Of a DNA stretch of 42,082 nt, positions 30,598-38,350 are shown one piece after another. Numbering within the stretch: the first letter of the stretch is position 1; every line of letters begins with the position of its first letter. The DNA lies in IMG/VR virus record IMGVR_UViG_3300048996_000004, positions 1 to 42,082 of that record, one strand, 5' to 3'. The translations under genes were made by a program, and so were the position numbers. Below the pieces are notes generated by a model, which was not told the DNA's origin, searched no databases, and saw nothing but the letters and a program-made list of their open reading frames with translations. Source of the DNA: a virus.

Positions 30598-31056
30598 ATG
30601 CGGAAGAACGAAGCGGGCCTGACCGTCCTGGAGATCGGTGACGTCATTCGCAAGAATAAGGGCAAGGTCGAGTACACGGTCACCTGGGTCCCGGAAGAGC
30701 ACCTGTACGGTGTGGTGCAGATCGAAGTGCAGTCCCACAACACCGGTGTCCTGTCCCGCACCAACGTGGAGACCGCCGTCCTGGTCCGCGACATCCGGGA
30801 CTCCGAGGACTGGAAGGCTGCCCGGGAGCTGGAGAAGATCTGGGGTGTGGGCTCGACACCCGAGCCCACGGACACCGACGACGCAGACGAGGAAGAGGCT
30901 CCGGTCGTCGAGACCTCGGCCTACGCCAAGGCCGTGCTGTTCGCCCTGAACAAGCTGGAGAAGCACGTGTACGCGGGTACCGTGCGCAAGAACGTCAAGG
31001 CCAAGCGTCGCGGTCTCAACGCCCGTCAGAAGGCTTCGCGCAAGGCGAACCGGTGA
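30598..31056 (+). CDS. hypothetical protein with acidic linker and basic tail
   Basis: 152 aa. The N-terminal 75 residues are beta-rich (VIRKNKGKVEYTVTWVPEEH), then an acidic linker (PTDTDDADEEEAP) and a very basic C-terminus (VRKNVKAKRRGLNARQKASR), suggesting nucleic-acid binding. GAGGAG lies upstream. Overlaps the lipoprotein gene by 4 nt. Confidence 0.7.
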   Translation: MRKNEAGLTVLEIGDVIRKNKGKVEYTVTWVPEEHLYGVVQIEVQSHNTGVLSRTNVETAVLVRDIRDSEDWKAARELEKIWGVGSTPEPTDTDDADEEEAPVVETSAYAKAVLFALNKLEKHVYAGTVRKNVKAKRRGLNARQKASRKANR

Positions 31057-31307
31057 AGCACCTTGCCATGGTCCTAGGCCTGGCGCTAGTGGTTCTGGTC
31101 GGGTGTGGGGCTTCGGCCCCCGCTCCGGCTCAGAGTCCCGGCACCTACCCTCCGGGCCTGACCAAGTTCGACATGCCGGACGGTCTCCCGGCCGTGTACA
31201 CCTGGTGCGTGCACGGGACTCGGGTGTTCATGTCGTACACCCGGGACGGCGGCTCTTCGGGGCGTCCGTCCCCGGCCCTGGCGTCAAGCCCGGGATGCCT
31301 GGAATGA
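31053..31307 (+). CDS. putative lipoprotein
   Basis: 84 aa from GTG 31053. The signal peptide KHLAMVLGLALVVLVGCGAS has a lipobox (VLVG-C), predicting lipidation of the Cys and anchoring outside the membrane. The mature part is small with a Pro-rich N-terminus. Early phage lipoproteins often block superinfection; that role is inferred. Confidence 0.7.
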   Translation: MKHLAMVLGLALVVLVGCGASAPAPAQSPGTYPPGLTKFDMPDGLPAVYTWCVHGTRVFMSYTRDGGSSGRPSPALASSPGCLE

Positions 31308-31420
31308 AGTGCCAGTGCGGGGCGTCGGGTTTCAGAGGCCACATGCTGATGGTCCGACGCCACGCGTGTCCCCCGCATCCGTACACACCCCAACCACCCA
31401 AGAAAGAGGAGAAGAAATGA
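31304..31420 (+). CDS. 38-aa basic microprotein
   Basis: ATG 31304 overlaps the lipoprotein stop (ATGA). Peptide KCQCGASGFRGHMLMVRRHA.. ending PPKKEEKK, with three Cys and two His, a possible zinc-binding set. Function unknown. Confidence 0.5.
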   Translation: MKCQCGASGFRGHMLMVRRHACPPHPYTPQPPKKEEKK

Positions 31421-31857
31421 GTAGCATCGACGATCGTTACATCCGTCTCCAGGCCCTGGAACGGGCCATCAAGTGGACCTCGAAGGATTGGGCTGGGACA
31501 CCGGACGACTTGATGGATCTGGCCGAGAAGTTCCGGGTTTTCCTCGCCGGAGAGAAGGCCGAAGAGCCCAAGGTCGAACTTCCGAAGTTCAAGCTCCCGC
31601 GCATCGGTGACGGGTACGTGTACTACCAGTTCAACGGTGCCGATCACATCCTGTACCGGTCCGACCTCTCGTACGGGGCACTGGCTCCGAGCGTGCAGCG
31701 GATCAGCCTGCTCCACCAACGGGAATGGAAGACGGTCAACGGCGAACTCTCGACTCGGCAAGGGTTGCGCGCCGCGACCGATGACTACACCTGCGTTCTT
31801 GCTTCGCGGGCCCGGGAACTGGCGGAGAAGTACATCAAGGGCTCCGAGTTGGTGTGA
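31417..31857 (+). CDS. hypothetical protein
   Basis: 146 aa from ATG 31417, with AGAGGAGA upstream. The N-terminus is helical (LQALERAIKWTSKDWAGTPD). Later parts are beta-rich (GDGYVYYQFNGADHILYRSD). It is in the block leading to the primase genes. Function unknown. Confidence 0.65.
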   Translation: MSSIDDRYIRLQALERAIKWTSKDWAGTPDDLMDLAEKFRVFLAGEKAEEPKVELPKFKLPRIGDGYVYYQFNGADHILYRSDLSYGALAPSVQRISLLHQREWKTVNGELSTRQGLRAATDDYTCVLASRARELAEKYIKGSELV

Positions 31858-32183
31858 TGAACGACCCGGTCCAGGGGTGGGAGCGCTCGAACCTAGAAGG
31901 TGCTCCCACCCGGTTGTACGAAGTCTGGTCCTGGCAACGGCGTCGTAAAGACGGAACGGTTCTCTGGCCCGAAGAGCAGTACTGGCAGTTCCACGGGTAT
32001 CGTGTGTTATCGTTGCGCCAAGCCCAGAGATACCTGGACTTCGACTACCACGTCGAGAGGAGCCGGTCCCGTGATCGTAGCGGTACTATGCCACTTTTTC
32101 CCCTCTTGGGATCCACCGGCTCGGGTCAGGCAGACCGGTTGGACGAGGTGTCTGTGCCCGAATCCGGACCATCCGGAAGCTAA
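31857..32183 (+). CDS. hypothetical protein upstream of primase
   Basis: 108 aa from ATG 31857 (TGATG overlap). The first 70 residues (LYEVWSWQRRRKDGTVLWPE.., YRVLSLRQAQRYLDFDYHVE) look genuine. The last 37 codons overlap the CHC2 gene in another frame and are of doubtful quality. Function unknown. Confidence 0.5.
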   Translation: MNDPVQGWERSNLEGAPTRLYEVWSWQRRRKDGTVLWPEEQYWQFHGYRVLSLRQAQRYLDFDYHVERSRSRDRSGTMPLFPLLGSTGSGQADRLDEVSVPESGPSGS

Positions 32184-32445
32184 CCCTTCGTGCTCCATCT
32201 CTTTGGAGCTGGACGCGGTCCGCTGCCAAGCGTGCGACTTCAAGGGCGACGCCATCAAAATCGTGATGCGAGAAAGGAAGGTGGGGTACCGTGAAGCAGT
32301 CCGCTACGCTGAAGAAATCGCTTCAGCAAGCGGTGACCAAGTACCACGCCGCGCTTCCCGAAAGCGTGGCCGCCCAGTATTTGGAGGAGGAACGGGGGCT
32401 TCCCCTGGATCGGATCGAGCGGTTCCGCCTTGGCTTCGTGAGTGA
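32071..32445 (+). CDS. CHC2-type zinc-binding primase component
   Basis: 124 aa from GTG 32071, with GAGAGGAG 8 nt upstream. The zinc module is CLCPNPDHPE..SCSISLELDAVRCQACDFKGD (C-x4-H and C-x2-C spacing of DnaG-type primases), then IKIVMRERKVGYREAVRYAE. The last 50 residues are Arg/Gly-rich and overlap the TOPRIM gene. It would supply template recognition for the split primase. Confidence 0.8.
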   Translation: MIVAVLCHFFPSWDPPARVRQTGWTRCLCPNPDHPEANPSCSISLELDAVRCQACDFKGDAIKIVMRERKVGYREAVRYAEEIASASGDQVPRRASRKRGRPVFGGGTGASPGSDRAVPPWLRE

Positions 32446-32947
32446 GCCCCAGGTCGGGCACGAAATGTTCCGGGGCCGGATGTCCATCCCGTACCTCCGG
32501 CGCTCGGTAGAGGGCACCTGGTCCGTCGTGGACATCAAGTACCGGGTCGTGCCTGGGGTCCCGTGCTTCCGCGAGGACAAGAAGTACCTGTACGCGGCGG
32601 GAGCCAAGCCCCGGCTGTTCAACACGTACGACGCGGTCACGAACGATGACGAGATCTCGATCTCGGAAGGTGAGCTTGACGCCCTGACCGCATCCGCGTA
32701 CGGTATCCCTTGTGTGGGAGCCCCGGGCGCAACCACATGGCAAGACCACTTTACCGAGATCTTCCTCGGGTACGAAACCGTGTACATCCTGTGCGACGGG
32801 GACACGGCCGGAATGCAGTTTGGGAACACAGTCGCGGCGAAGCTCCCGAACGCCCGGGTCATTCCGATGGACCTCGGGGAAGACGTAAATAGCACCGTGC
32901 ACAAGTTCGGTGTTGACAAGATCCTGGAGAGGATGGGCAAGTCATGA
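32291..32947 (+). CDS. TOPRIM-domain primase component
   Basis: 218 aa from GTG 32291. It has the primase core: YHAALPESVAAQYLEEERGL at the N-terminus, then the TOPRIM motifs ISISEGELDALTA (catalytic Glu) and YILCDGDTAGMQ (D-x-D). It makes RNA primers for replication, presumably with the CHC2 partner. It overlaps that gene by 155 nt in the +1 frame and has no helicase domain. Confidence 0.88.
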   Translation: MKQSATLKKSLQQAVTKYHAALPESVAAQYLEEERGLPLDRIERFRLGFVSEPQVGHEMFRGRMSIPYLRRSVEGTWSVVDIKYRVVPGVPCFREDKKYLYAAGAKPRLFNTYDAVTNDDEISISEGELDALTASAYGIPCVGAPGATTWQDHFTEIFLGYETVYILCDGDTAGMQFGNTVAAKLPNARVIPMDLGEDVNSTVHKFGVDKILERMGKS

Positions 32948-33255
32948 AGCTTTTGAAGAACCCGTACGTCATGTTGGCGGGGTGTCTGGCCGGGGTGCTC
33001 ATCATGGGCGCTTCGTGCGAGGGCGACACCAAGCAGTCGAGCCCGGACCCGACGTCCGACCGGATCCAGATGGTAGCCCCGGAGCAGATCATCGGGATGC
33101 CTGAAGGGTTCCGGAACATTTCGATCGTCTGTGACAAGTTCGGCAACCTGTGGGGTGTGACGTCCCGGGGATCGGACTTCGCGGGCGGTCCCAACGGTGG
33201 CGGTCTCGGATCTGGTCTGGCTGTCATCCCCAACTTCGAAGGGTGCAAGCGATGA
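32944..33255 (+). CDS. putative lipoprotein / membrane-anchored protein
   Basis: 103 aa. N-terminal KLLKNPYVMLAGCLAGVLIM then GASCEG, a lipobox-like end. The mature region contains SIVCDKFGNLWGVTS and a Gly-rich stretch. It overlaps a membrane protein gene by 4 nt. It may act at the cell surface; unproven. Confidence 0.65.
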   Translation: MKLLKNPYVMLAGCLAGVLIMGASCEGDTKQSSPDPTSDRIQMVAPEQIIGMPEGFRNISIVCDKFGNLWGVTSRGSDFAGGPNGGGLGSGLAVIPNFEGCKR

Positions 33256-33518
33256 GTGACACACGTAGCAGCAACGGAGGAGTCGGCGTGGCCGGTCTCC
33301 TGGGCGTCCTGTTCATCGGCCTGAAGCTGGGCCACGTCATCGACTGGCCCTGGCTTTGGGTCCTGTCCCCGTTCTGGATCCCGTTCCTTTTCGTGCTGGC
33401 CATCCTGTTGGTCGTGGGCGTGATCACGGGCTTGATCAAGGTCATGGACAACGCAGCCGACAAGAAGGCGCAGGCCCGGCGGGAAGCCCAGCGTCAGGCA
33501 CGGCTCAAGCGGCTCTGA
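33252..33518 (+). CDS. two-helix membrane protein
   Basis: 88 aa from ATG 33252. Hydrophobic segments VAGLLGVLFIGLKLGHVI and FLFVLAILLVVGVITGLI flank a Trp-rich turn. The C-terminus is basic (KKAQARREAQRQARLKRL). Coupled to the lipoprotein gene, so the two may form one envelope function. Confidence 0.7.
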   Translation: MSDTRSSNGGVGVAGLLGVLFIGLKLGHVIDWPWLWVLSPFWIPFLFVLAILLVVGVITGLIKVMDNAADKKAQARREAQRQARLKRL

Positions 33519-33530
33519 GAGCCACCTCAG

Positions 33531-33555
33531 GGGCCCGGATAGCGTGTCCGGGCCC
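33531..33555 (+). terminator. terminator-like hairpin after the membrane gene
   Basis: Perfect 9-bp stem GGGCCCGGA (33531-33539) / TCCGGGCCC (33547-33555) followed by TTT. A weak -10-like TAACAT at 33571 follows before the next gene (GTG 33604). Confidence 0.7.
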
Positions 33556-33603
33556 TTTGGGGTCACCGTGTAACATAGGGATCAACGGAGGGAGCGCACA
33601 CCC

Positions 33604-33801
33604 GTGAATGATGAATTCTTGCTGGAGTCCTTCTCCAAGCGGATCGACACTCCCAGCTACGTCGGGTCGGACGGCATCTACTACGGGAACCCGTGGAGCT
33701 ACTGTGGCGGTGTCCGGGTAAGCGATCTGCGGTCCGGTCGAGATGGCCCAGCCACTGGGCTGGCTGACTACTTGTGCGGGCTACGAAGGGACACTGCATG
33801 A
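33604..33801 (+). CDS. hypothetical protein
   Basis: 65 aa from GTG 33604. Contains SYVGSDGIYYGNPWSYCGG and a polar C-terminus. Overlaps the exonuclease start (ATGA). Function unknown. Confidence 0.6.
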   Translation: MNDEFLLESFSKRIDTPSYVGSDGIYYGNPWSYCGGVRVSDLRSGRDGPATGLADYLCGLRRDTA

Positions 33802-34550
33802 AGCTACTGGCGTGGGACATCGAGATGCGTCCTATCGAAGCGTTCCGCTGGGGGCTCTACGATCAGAGCCCTGTCAGCCTTGGCCAGATCATCAAGCCGG
33901 GCGGCATGATCTCGTTCGCGGCCCGCTGGATCGACGAGCCGAAGTCGAGCATCGTATTCCATCGCGTTGACGGTACCGATGACGACGAGATGCAACAGTC
34001 CCGGGTTAACATGCTTTGGTCCTTGTACGACCTGATGGATCAGGCTGATGGCCTTGTTTCCTGGAACGGTCAGGGATTTGATACTAAGCACGCGAACCGG
34101 GAATTCGTGGAGCTGGGTTGGAGTCCGTATAGCGAGGTTAAGGAAATTGACCTCATGCGGGCCGTGAAGAAGAAGTTCAAGTTCCCCTCGAACAAGCTGG
34201 AATACGTGGCTAATGCTCTTCTCGGGAAGGGAAAGGTCAGCCACGAAGGGTTCGCTCTTTGGGTCAAGTGCATGAACAACGACCCGAAAGCCTGGGCTCG
34301 AATGGAGAAGTACAACAAGCAAGACGTACATCTCCTGATCGAGTTGTATAACTACCTTCTCCCGTGGTTGGACACGGTTCCGAACTGGAATTTGTACGGC
34401 GGTGCCGGATGCTCCAAGTGCGGGTCCGGCAATCTGCACAGCCGGGGATATCGGACCACGCGGGTAGCGAAGTACCAGCAGTTCCAGTGCCAGGACTGCC
34501 GGGGCTGGACCTCGGTAGGCCGGGCCGATTTGACTGTCGAGAAGCGATGA
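33798..34550 (+). CDS. DnaQ/RNase H-like 3'-5' exonuclease with C-terminal zinc ribbon
   Basis: 250 aa from ATG 33798. Exo I is LLAWDIEMRP (D-x-E). Exo II is LVSWNGQGFDTKH. Exo III is YNKQDVHLLIELY (Y-x3-D). The last 50 residues add a zinc ribbon (CSKCGSG..CQDCRGW). Many phages pair such an exonuclease with their polymerase for repair or recombination. The zinc ribbon may direct it to nucleic acid. Confidence 0.85.
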   Translation: MKLLAWDIEMRPIEAFRWGLYDQSPVSLGQIIKPGGMISFAARWIDEPKSSIVFHRVDGTDDDEMQQSRVNMLWSLYDLMDQADGLVSWNGQGFDTKHANREFVELGWSPYSEVKEIDLMRAVKKKFKFPSNKLEYVANALLGKGKVSHEGFALWVKCMNNDPKAWARMEKYNKQDVHLLIELYNYLLPWLDTVPNWNLYGGAGCSKCGSGNLHSRGYRTTRVAKYQQFQCQDCRGWTSVGRADLTVEKR

Positions 34551-35083
34551 CAGCCACCATGATGACAGAAGGGGTTCGAGTGTTCACAGTGTTGGGGCCC
34601 CAGATTCGTGAAGCCGCTGAGCTAGTGGCGGGGGACTGGCCTTCCGTGACCGATACCGACACGCTGACCTCGGATCTGTCACTGTTCCTGTTCGACGGGA
34701 ACCGGATGCCGACCCTTCTGGACATGCCTTCGTACCGGCGCCGGAAGTACCTCGTAGATGCGGCCCGAGGGTTGGTTCTGACCGAGGTGGCCGAGTTCGA
34801 GTATCACACCGGCAACTCGCTGTACTCGGTCGGGGAGGTGACCTACCTTCTCAAGTCGGGAAGCCTGATCAATAGCCGGGACAAGATCACGGCCAATCTC
34901 CCTGACCTGGATGAGGGGTGTCGCTACTTGGCCCGGGTTCTTCCGGTATACTCGCGTCTGATCTACGCAGCGTACGTGTACGGGAGCACAGGGCCCGTCG
35001 ACAAGGATGTGATCCGCGCGGCGGTCCGCGCCTTGACGGATTGCATGAACAACATCAATCAAGGGAGGAAGGTCAATGTCTGA
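34547..35083 (+). CDS. hypothetical protein, weakly sigma-factor-like
   Basis: 178 aa from ATG 34547 (ATGA overlap). Segments IREAAELVAGDWPSVTDTDT and YRRRKYLVDAARGLVLTEVA, then YSVGEVTYLLKSG, recall a family of actinophage early proteins with a sigma region 2-like helical layout. The match is faint. It could be a transcription modulator. Confidence 0.5.
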   Translation: MTATMMTEGVRVFTVLGPQIREAAELVAGDWPSVTDTDTLTSDLSLFLFDGNRMPTLLDMPSYRRRKYLVDAARGLVLTEVAEFEYHTGNSLYSVGEVTYLLKSGSLINSRDKITANLPDLDEGCRYLARVLPVYSRLIYAAYVYGSTGPVDKDVIRAAVRALTDCMNNINQGRKVNV

Positions 35084-35348
35084 GGAACCCGAAATCGAGA
35101 GTGGCTGGGCCGATCTGGAGAACCAGTTCAAAGAAGCCCTGACACCCCCTGAAGAAGCTGGGCGTCTGGTCATCACTGGCCTGAACCTGGTCACCGGTGA
35201 AGCGGACACGGACGTGTTCACGGTTAGCGGCGTAGCCACCCCGAACGAGGCCAAGACCGTGCTTCTCACGGTGCAGTCCGCCACCGGCGAAGAGTACAAG
35301 ATCACTTTCGAAAACCTGAGCCTGGATAAGGAGAACAAGAATGGCTGA
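35076..35348 (+). CDS. hypothetical protein
   Basis: 90 aa with GGGAGG upstream, acidic. After a helical start (WADLENQFKEALTPPEEAGR) it is beta-rich (TVSGVATPNEAKTVLLTVQS). Overlaps the next gene by 8 nt. Function unknown. Confidence 0.7.
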   Translation: MSEEPEIESGWADLENQFKEALTPPEEAGRLVITGLNLVTGEADTDVFTVSGVATPNEAKTVLLTVQSATGEEYKITFENLSLDKENKNG

Positions 35349-35604
35349 GGATCCGTTCGGCCCGCAGGTGGCGTACAAGGCCCTGGAAATCAGTTTGAGC
35401 CTCAAGCCCTCGGGCTCGTACGACGCTTCTCTGATCAACGTCAAGGGCTCGCCCCGAGACCTGGCCGCGCTTCTCAAGATCGAGGTCGGCCCGGAAGCCT
35501 CGGACTTCGATATCCTCTGGAAGGTCTCGCTCCGGTGGAATGACCTGGCCCGCGCAGTGCAGGCCGATGAGGCCAAGAAGCAGGCTTCGGCGGGAAAAGC
35601 GTAA
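35341..35604 (+). CDS. 87-aa protein with -1 frameshift signal at its 3' end
   Basis: Zero-frame product of 87 aa (ALEISLSLKPSGSYDASLIN.., LRWNDLARAVQADEAKKQ) ending at TAA 35602. Codons GCG GGA AAA GCG TAA contain the slippery heptamer G GGA AAA at 35592-35598, two codons before the stop. A -1 shift would extend the protein by about 72 residues. Family members in other actinophages appear to carry the same N-terminal part, linker and zinc-like C-terminus in one frame; this is from memory. Confidence 0.75.
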   Translation: MAEDPFGPQVAYKALEISLSLKPSGSYDASLINVKGSPRDLAALLKIEVGPEASDFDILWKVSLRWNDLARAVQADEAKKQASAGKA

Positions 35605-35629
35605 GCCCTGCGGGTAAACCCCAAGGGGC
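35592..35629 (+). promoter_or_regulatory. programmed -1 ribosomal frameshift element
   Basis: GGGAAAA at 35592-35598 is in the correct X-XXY-YYZ phase. After a 6-nt spacer (GCGTAA) come GC-rich pairing elements: GCCC..GGGGC (35605-35629), with internal CCC-TGC-GGG and CCCC-AA-GGGG possibilities. This could be a stimulatory hairpin or pseudoknot. Confidence 0.7.
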
Positions 35630-35816
35630 GACAGAACCCCCGGCCTGGTTCCCGCAACCGGCGCCGGAATGCCGACACGGGACCAAGGTGTTCCGGTCGA
35701 AGATGAGCGACAACGGCAACCTGTGGTACGCGTGGGCGTGCCCGGGTCCGTACAACGGGGATTCGTGCACCAAGGCTGAGGGTGCATACGAGTTCCACAA
35801 CCCGCCCACCAACTGA
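35598..35816 (+). CDS. zinc-finger-like C-terminal extension made by -1 frameshift
   Basis: The -1 frame continues in frame from the heptamer to TGA 35814 with no start codon near its beginning. It encodes a Pro-rich linker (EPPAWFPQPAPE) and a domain ECRHGTKVFRSKMSDNGNLW..WACPGP..CTKAEGAY. Its C-x2-H..C..C pattern resembles a small zinc-binding domain common in actinophage replication regions. The fusion would total about 158 aa. An internal ATG at 35704 could give only a fragment. Confidence 0.7.
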   Translation, partial: SVSPAGKPQGATEPPAWFPQPAPECRHGTKVFRSKMSDNGNLWYAWACPGPYNGDSCTKAEGAYEFHNPPTN

Positions 35817-35831
35817 AAGAGGTAGGAACAT

Positions 35832-36314
35832 ATGACTAGCGCGTGGAACGGTGCGCCGGAACCCGAGGGCCCTGAGTTCAACTTCGTTTCCCTGAAGAAC
35901 GAGGGTGACGAGTTCGTGGGCCAGGTCAAGTCCGTGGAGCTGATCACGATCCCCAAGGGCACGCTGCCCCAGCAGCCCACAGACCTCCACGACATCCCTC
36001 GGGTGATGTACACGGGCGTCGATGGCCAGGAGTACGAGTTCAAGTACACCACCGCCGTATTCCGGAACGGCATCCTCCGGCTTCGTCCGGAACCGGGCAC
36101 GTGGGTCTATCACCGCCGGGGTGGCAAGAACCCCAAGGGCTACATCGACGGCGTGGTTCGCGAGGCCCGCCCCGAGGAGACCACCCCGGGCGCGCGTACC
36201 ACGTACTCGGCTCCGGCTGAGAGCGTGGGTGCCCGAGAGGTAGCACCGGCACAGGCCAAGACGTTCAACGCTGAGCCCACGGGCCCGGCTACGGACGACG
36301 CGCCTCCGTTCTGA
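35832..36314 (+). CDS. SSB-like protein with acidic C-terminal tip
   Basis: 160 aa, ATG 35832. The N-terminal 110 residues are beta-rich and OB-like (DEFVGQVKSVELITIPKG.., YTGVDGQEYEFKYTTAVF, TWVYHRRGGKNPKGYI). A disordered Pro/Ala/Thr linker follows, ending DDAPPF, very like the SSB C-terminal peptide that recruits replication partners. It lies just upstream of the polymerase. The call rests on the tip and context. Confidence 0.6.
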   Translation: MTSAWNGAPEPEGPEFNFVSLKNEGDEFVGQVKSVELITIPKGTLPQQPTDLHDIPRVMYTGVDGQEYEFKYTTAVFRNGILRLRPEPGTWVYHRRGGKNPKGYIDGVVREARPEETTPGARTTYSAPAESVGAREVAPAQAKTFNAEPTGPATDDAPPF

Positions 36315-36320
36315 TCGACT

Positions 36321-36352
36321 GGCCCCGGGCTCTCATTCGAGGGTCCGGGGCC
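36321..36352 (+). terminator. terminator-like hairpin after the SSB-like gene
   Basis: GGCCCCGG (36321-36328) / CCGGGGCC (36345-36352) with an additional inner CTC/GAG pair, followed by a pyrimidine run CCTTCCCCCC. Rho-independent activity may be partial. Confidence 0.6.
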
Positions 36353-36374
36353 CCTTCCCCCCGTAGGAGGGGCT

Positions 36375-36539
36375 GTGACAGTCTCTGAGCTGATTAGGGA
36401 GCTCGTCGGGTACGAGGACATGGGGATGGGTTCCGAGTCCGTCTACGTGGCCGTGAGGGGGCAATACGGCGAAATCCAGAGGACTGAGCCCGGCGACGGA
36501 ATCGAGGATGTTTACCTCTTGGATAAGGACACGCCGTGA
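36375..36539 (+). CDS. 54-aa hypothetical protein
   Basis: GTG 36375 behind GGAGGGG, ending TGA 36539, which overlaps the polymerase GTG by 4 nt. The acidic protein (TVSELIRELVGYEDMGMGSE.., GQYGEIQRTEPGD) is probably coupled to polymerase translation. Function unknown. Confidence 0.6.
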   Translation: MTVSELIRELVGYEDMGMGSESVYVAVRGQYGEIQRTEPGDGIEDVYLLDKDTP

Positions 36540-38350
36540 AGCTGATCGAAGAACGGGTAGCCGGAGAGCCGGTCAAGATCTACGTTCTTGAACGGCCCGA
36601 GGACCTCGAACAGTTCCGGGACTTCATCAGGGCTAACCTTCGCGGCCTCGCGTTCGACACGGAGACCACGGGCCTGGACATCTATTCTGTGGGTTACAAG
36701 CTCCGGCTTGCTCAGTTCGGAACCCGGGACACCGCGTACGTGATCCCCGTGGAACTGTTCGGGGCCTTCGAGGTCATCCGCGCCCTGAAGGCGCTTCGAG
36801 TTCTGATCATCCAGAACGCAGCCTTCGATCTTCAAGTCGTAGAACGCTGCCTAGGCGTGCCGATGGAAGAGCTTTGGCCCAAGACCAAGGACCTGAAGAT
36901 CTATGCGCACCTGGTCGATTCCAGGGGCCGGGAAGAGGGCGGGACCGGTACCAAGCTGGAAGACATTACCCGGGTCTACATCGATGCTGAGATCGCGGAG
37001 CGCGTCAAGGGTTCCATGGTCGAGATCGCCAAGTCCTTGAAGACCACCAAGGCCAAGGTCTGGAAGGTCGTGCCCCTAGACCACCACGGGTACAACCTGT
37101 ACGCGGGCATGGACCCGATCCTCAACGTCCGAGGCATGGAGGCTTTGGAGCCCCGGGTTCCAGTCGTGTCCCGGCCGCTCATCTCGTTCGAGCATGAACT
37201 AGCCGAAGTACTCTCGTATTACGAGCGTGGCGGATTCCTCCTGGACGAGGAGTACACCCTCGGGCTCCGCGATACGCTGATCGAGCGTGAAGAGAAGGCT
37301 CTCACTTCGGTCCAGATGTTCGGTGGCCTGGAGAACGTGAACTCCACCGAGCAGGTCGCGGACGCGTTCGAAGCGCTGGGCGTTCGGATCAAGGGCCGGA
37401 CCCCCAGCGGCAAACGGAAGGTCGACAAGCATTTCCTTGAGGAACAGCTCAAGGCGGGCAACAAGCCCGGCCAGTTGGCCGAATGGATCACCGAGGCTAA
37501 GAAGGCCCGTAAATGGCGCACCACGTGGGTTGAATCCTTCCTGGACGGGATGGACGCGCAAGGCCGTTGTCACGCGTCTATCAACCCTCTGAGGGCGCGT
37601 ACGGCACGCATGTCCATCACGGGTATCCCGGCTCAGACCTTGCCGTCGAAGGACTGGCTTATCCGCCGGTGCTTTATCGCGGACCCTGGGCACCTCATGG
37701 TGTCGGTCGACTACCAGGCGCAGGAGCTTCGAATCCTGGCCGCGCTGTCCGGCGACCCGACTATGATCCAGGCGTTCGTCAATGGCGATGATCTCCACCT
37801 CATGACGGCGCAAGCCGCGTGGGGGTCCTGGGTCACGAAGGAAGACGTCCAGCGTTCGTACGCGAAGACGGTAAACTTCGGACGGGTGTACGGCGGTGGG
37901 GCCAAGACTGTGGCCGAGCAAACCGGACTCTCGTTCCCCGAGGCTAAGCGCGTCGTGGACGCGTTCGATCTGCGGTACCCCGAGATCCAGAAGTACTCCC
38001 GGCGCCTGATGGCTCAGGCCCAGGGTGACGGGTACGTGGTCTCCCCCTCGGGCCGTGTGATGTACGTGGACCGGGACCGCGCGTACGCGGCGATGAACTA
38101 CATGGTCCAGGGGACTGGACGGGATGTCACGGCCCGTGGTATCTTGAGGTTGCACAAGGCGGGGTTCACCCCGTACATGCGACTCCCGATCCACGACGAG
38201 ACCCTGAGCAGCCTCCCGGCTGGACAGGCCGAGTGGGGCGGTGCTAGGATCGCAGAGCTGATGTCAGAGCCGATGGGTCCTGTGTTCATCGGCACAGATG
38301 CAGAAGTGGGCGGCCGATCGTGGGGCTCACTCTACGGAGCGGAGGTATGA
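36536..38350 (+). CDS. polA: family A DNA polymerase
   Basis: 604 aa from GTG 36536. The 3'-5' exonuclease domain has LAFDTETTGLDIYS (Exo I), IIQNAAFDLQVV (Exo II) and YAGMDPILN (Exo III). The polymerase domain has motif A VSVDYQAQELRILAALSGD, motif B RSYAKTVNFGRVYGGG and motif C PIHDETLSS. There is no 5'-3' exonuclease domain. It is the phage replicative polymerase with intact proofreading residues. Confidence 0.96.
   Translation: MKLIEERVAGEPVKIYVLERPEDLEQFRDFIRANLRGLAFDTETTGLDIYSVGYKLRLAQFGTRDTAYVIPVELFGAFEVIRALKALRVLIIQNAAFDLQVVERCLGVPMEELWPKTKDLKIYAHLVDSRGREEGGTGTKLEDITRVYIDAEIAERVKGSMVEIAKSLKTTKAKVWKVVPLDHHGYNLYAGMDPILNVRGMEALEPRVPVVSRPLISFEHELAEVLSYYERGGFLLDEEYTLGLRDTLIEREEKALTSVQMFGGLENVNSTEQVADAFEALGVRIKGRTPSGKRKVDKHFLEEQLKAGNKPGQLAEWITEAKKARKWRTTWVESFLDGMDAQGRCHASINPLRARTARMSITGIPAQTLPSKDWLIRRCFIADPGHLMVSVDYQAQELRILAALSGDPTMIQAFVNGDDLHLMTAQAAWGSWVTKEDVQRSYAKTVNFGRVYGGGAKTVAEQTGLSFPEAKRVVDAFDLRYPEIQKYSRRLMAQAQGDGYVVSPSGRVMYVDRDRAYAAMNYMVQGTGRDVTARGILRLHKAGFTPYMRLPIHDETLSSLPAGQAEWGGARIAELMSEPMGPVFIGTDAEVGGRSWGSLYGAEV

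Noticed and set aside
32323-36113. Long minus-strand reading frames opposite primase, SSB-like and other early genes
   Set aside because: They mirror the real genes and show no domain pattern or start signals.
37199-38194. Minus-strand frame across the polymerase gene
   Set aside because: The plus strand has all family A polymerase motifs, so this frame is a shadow.
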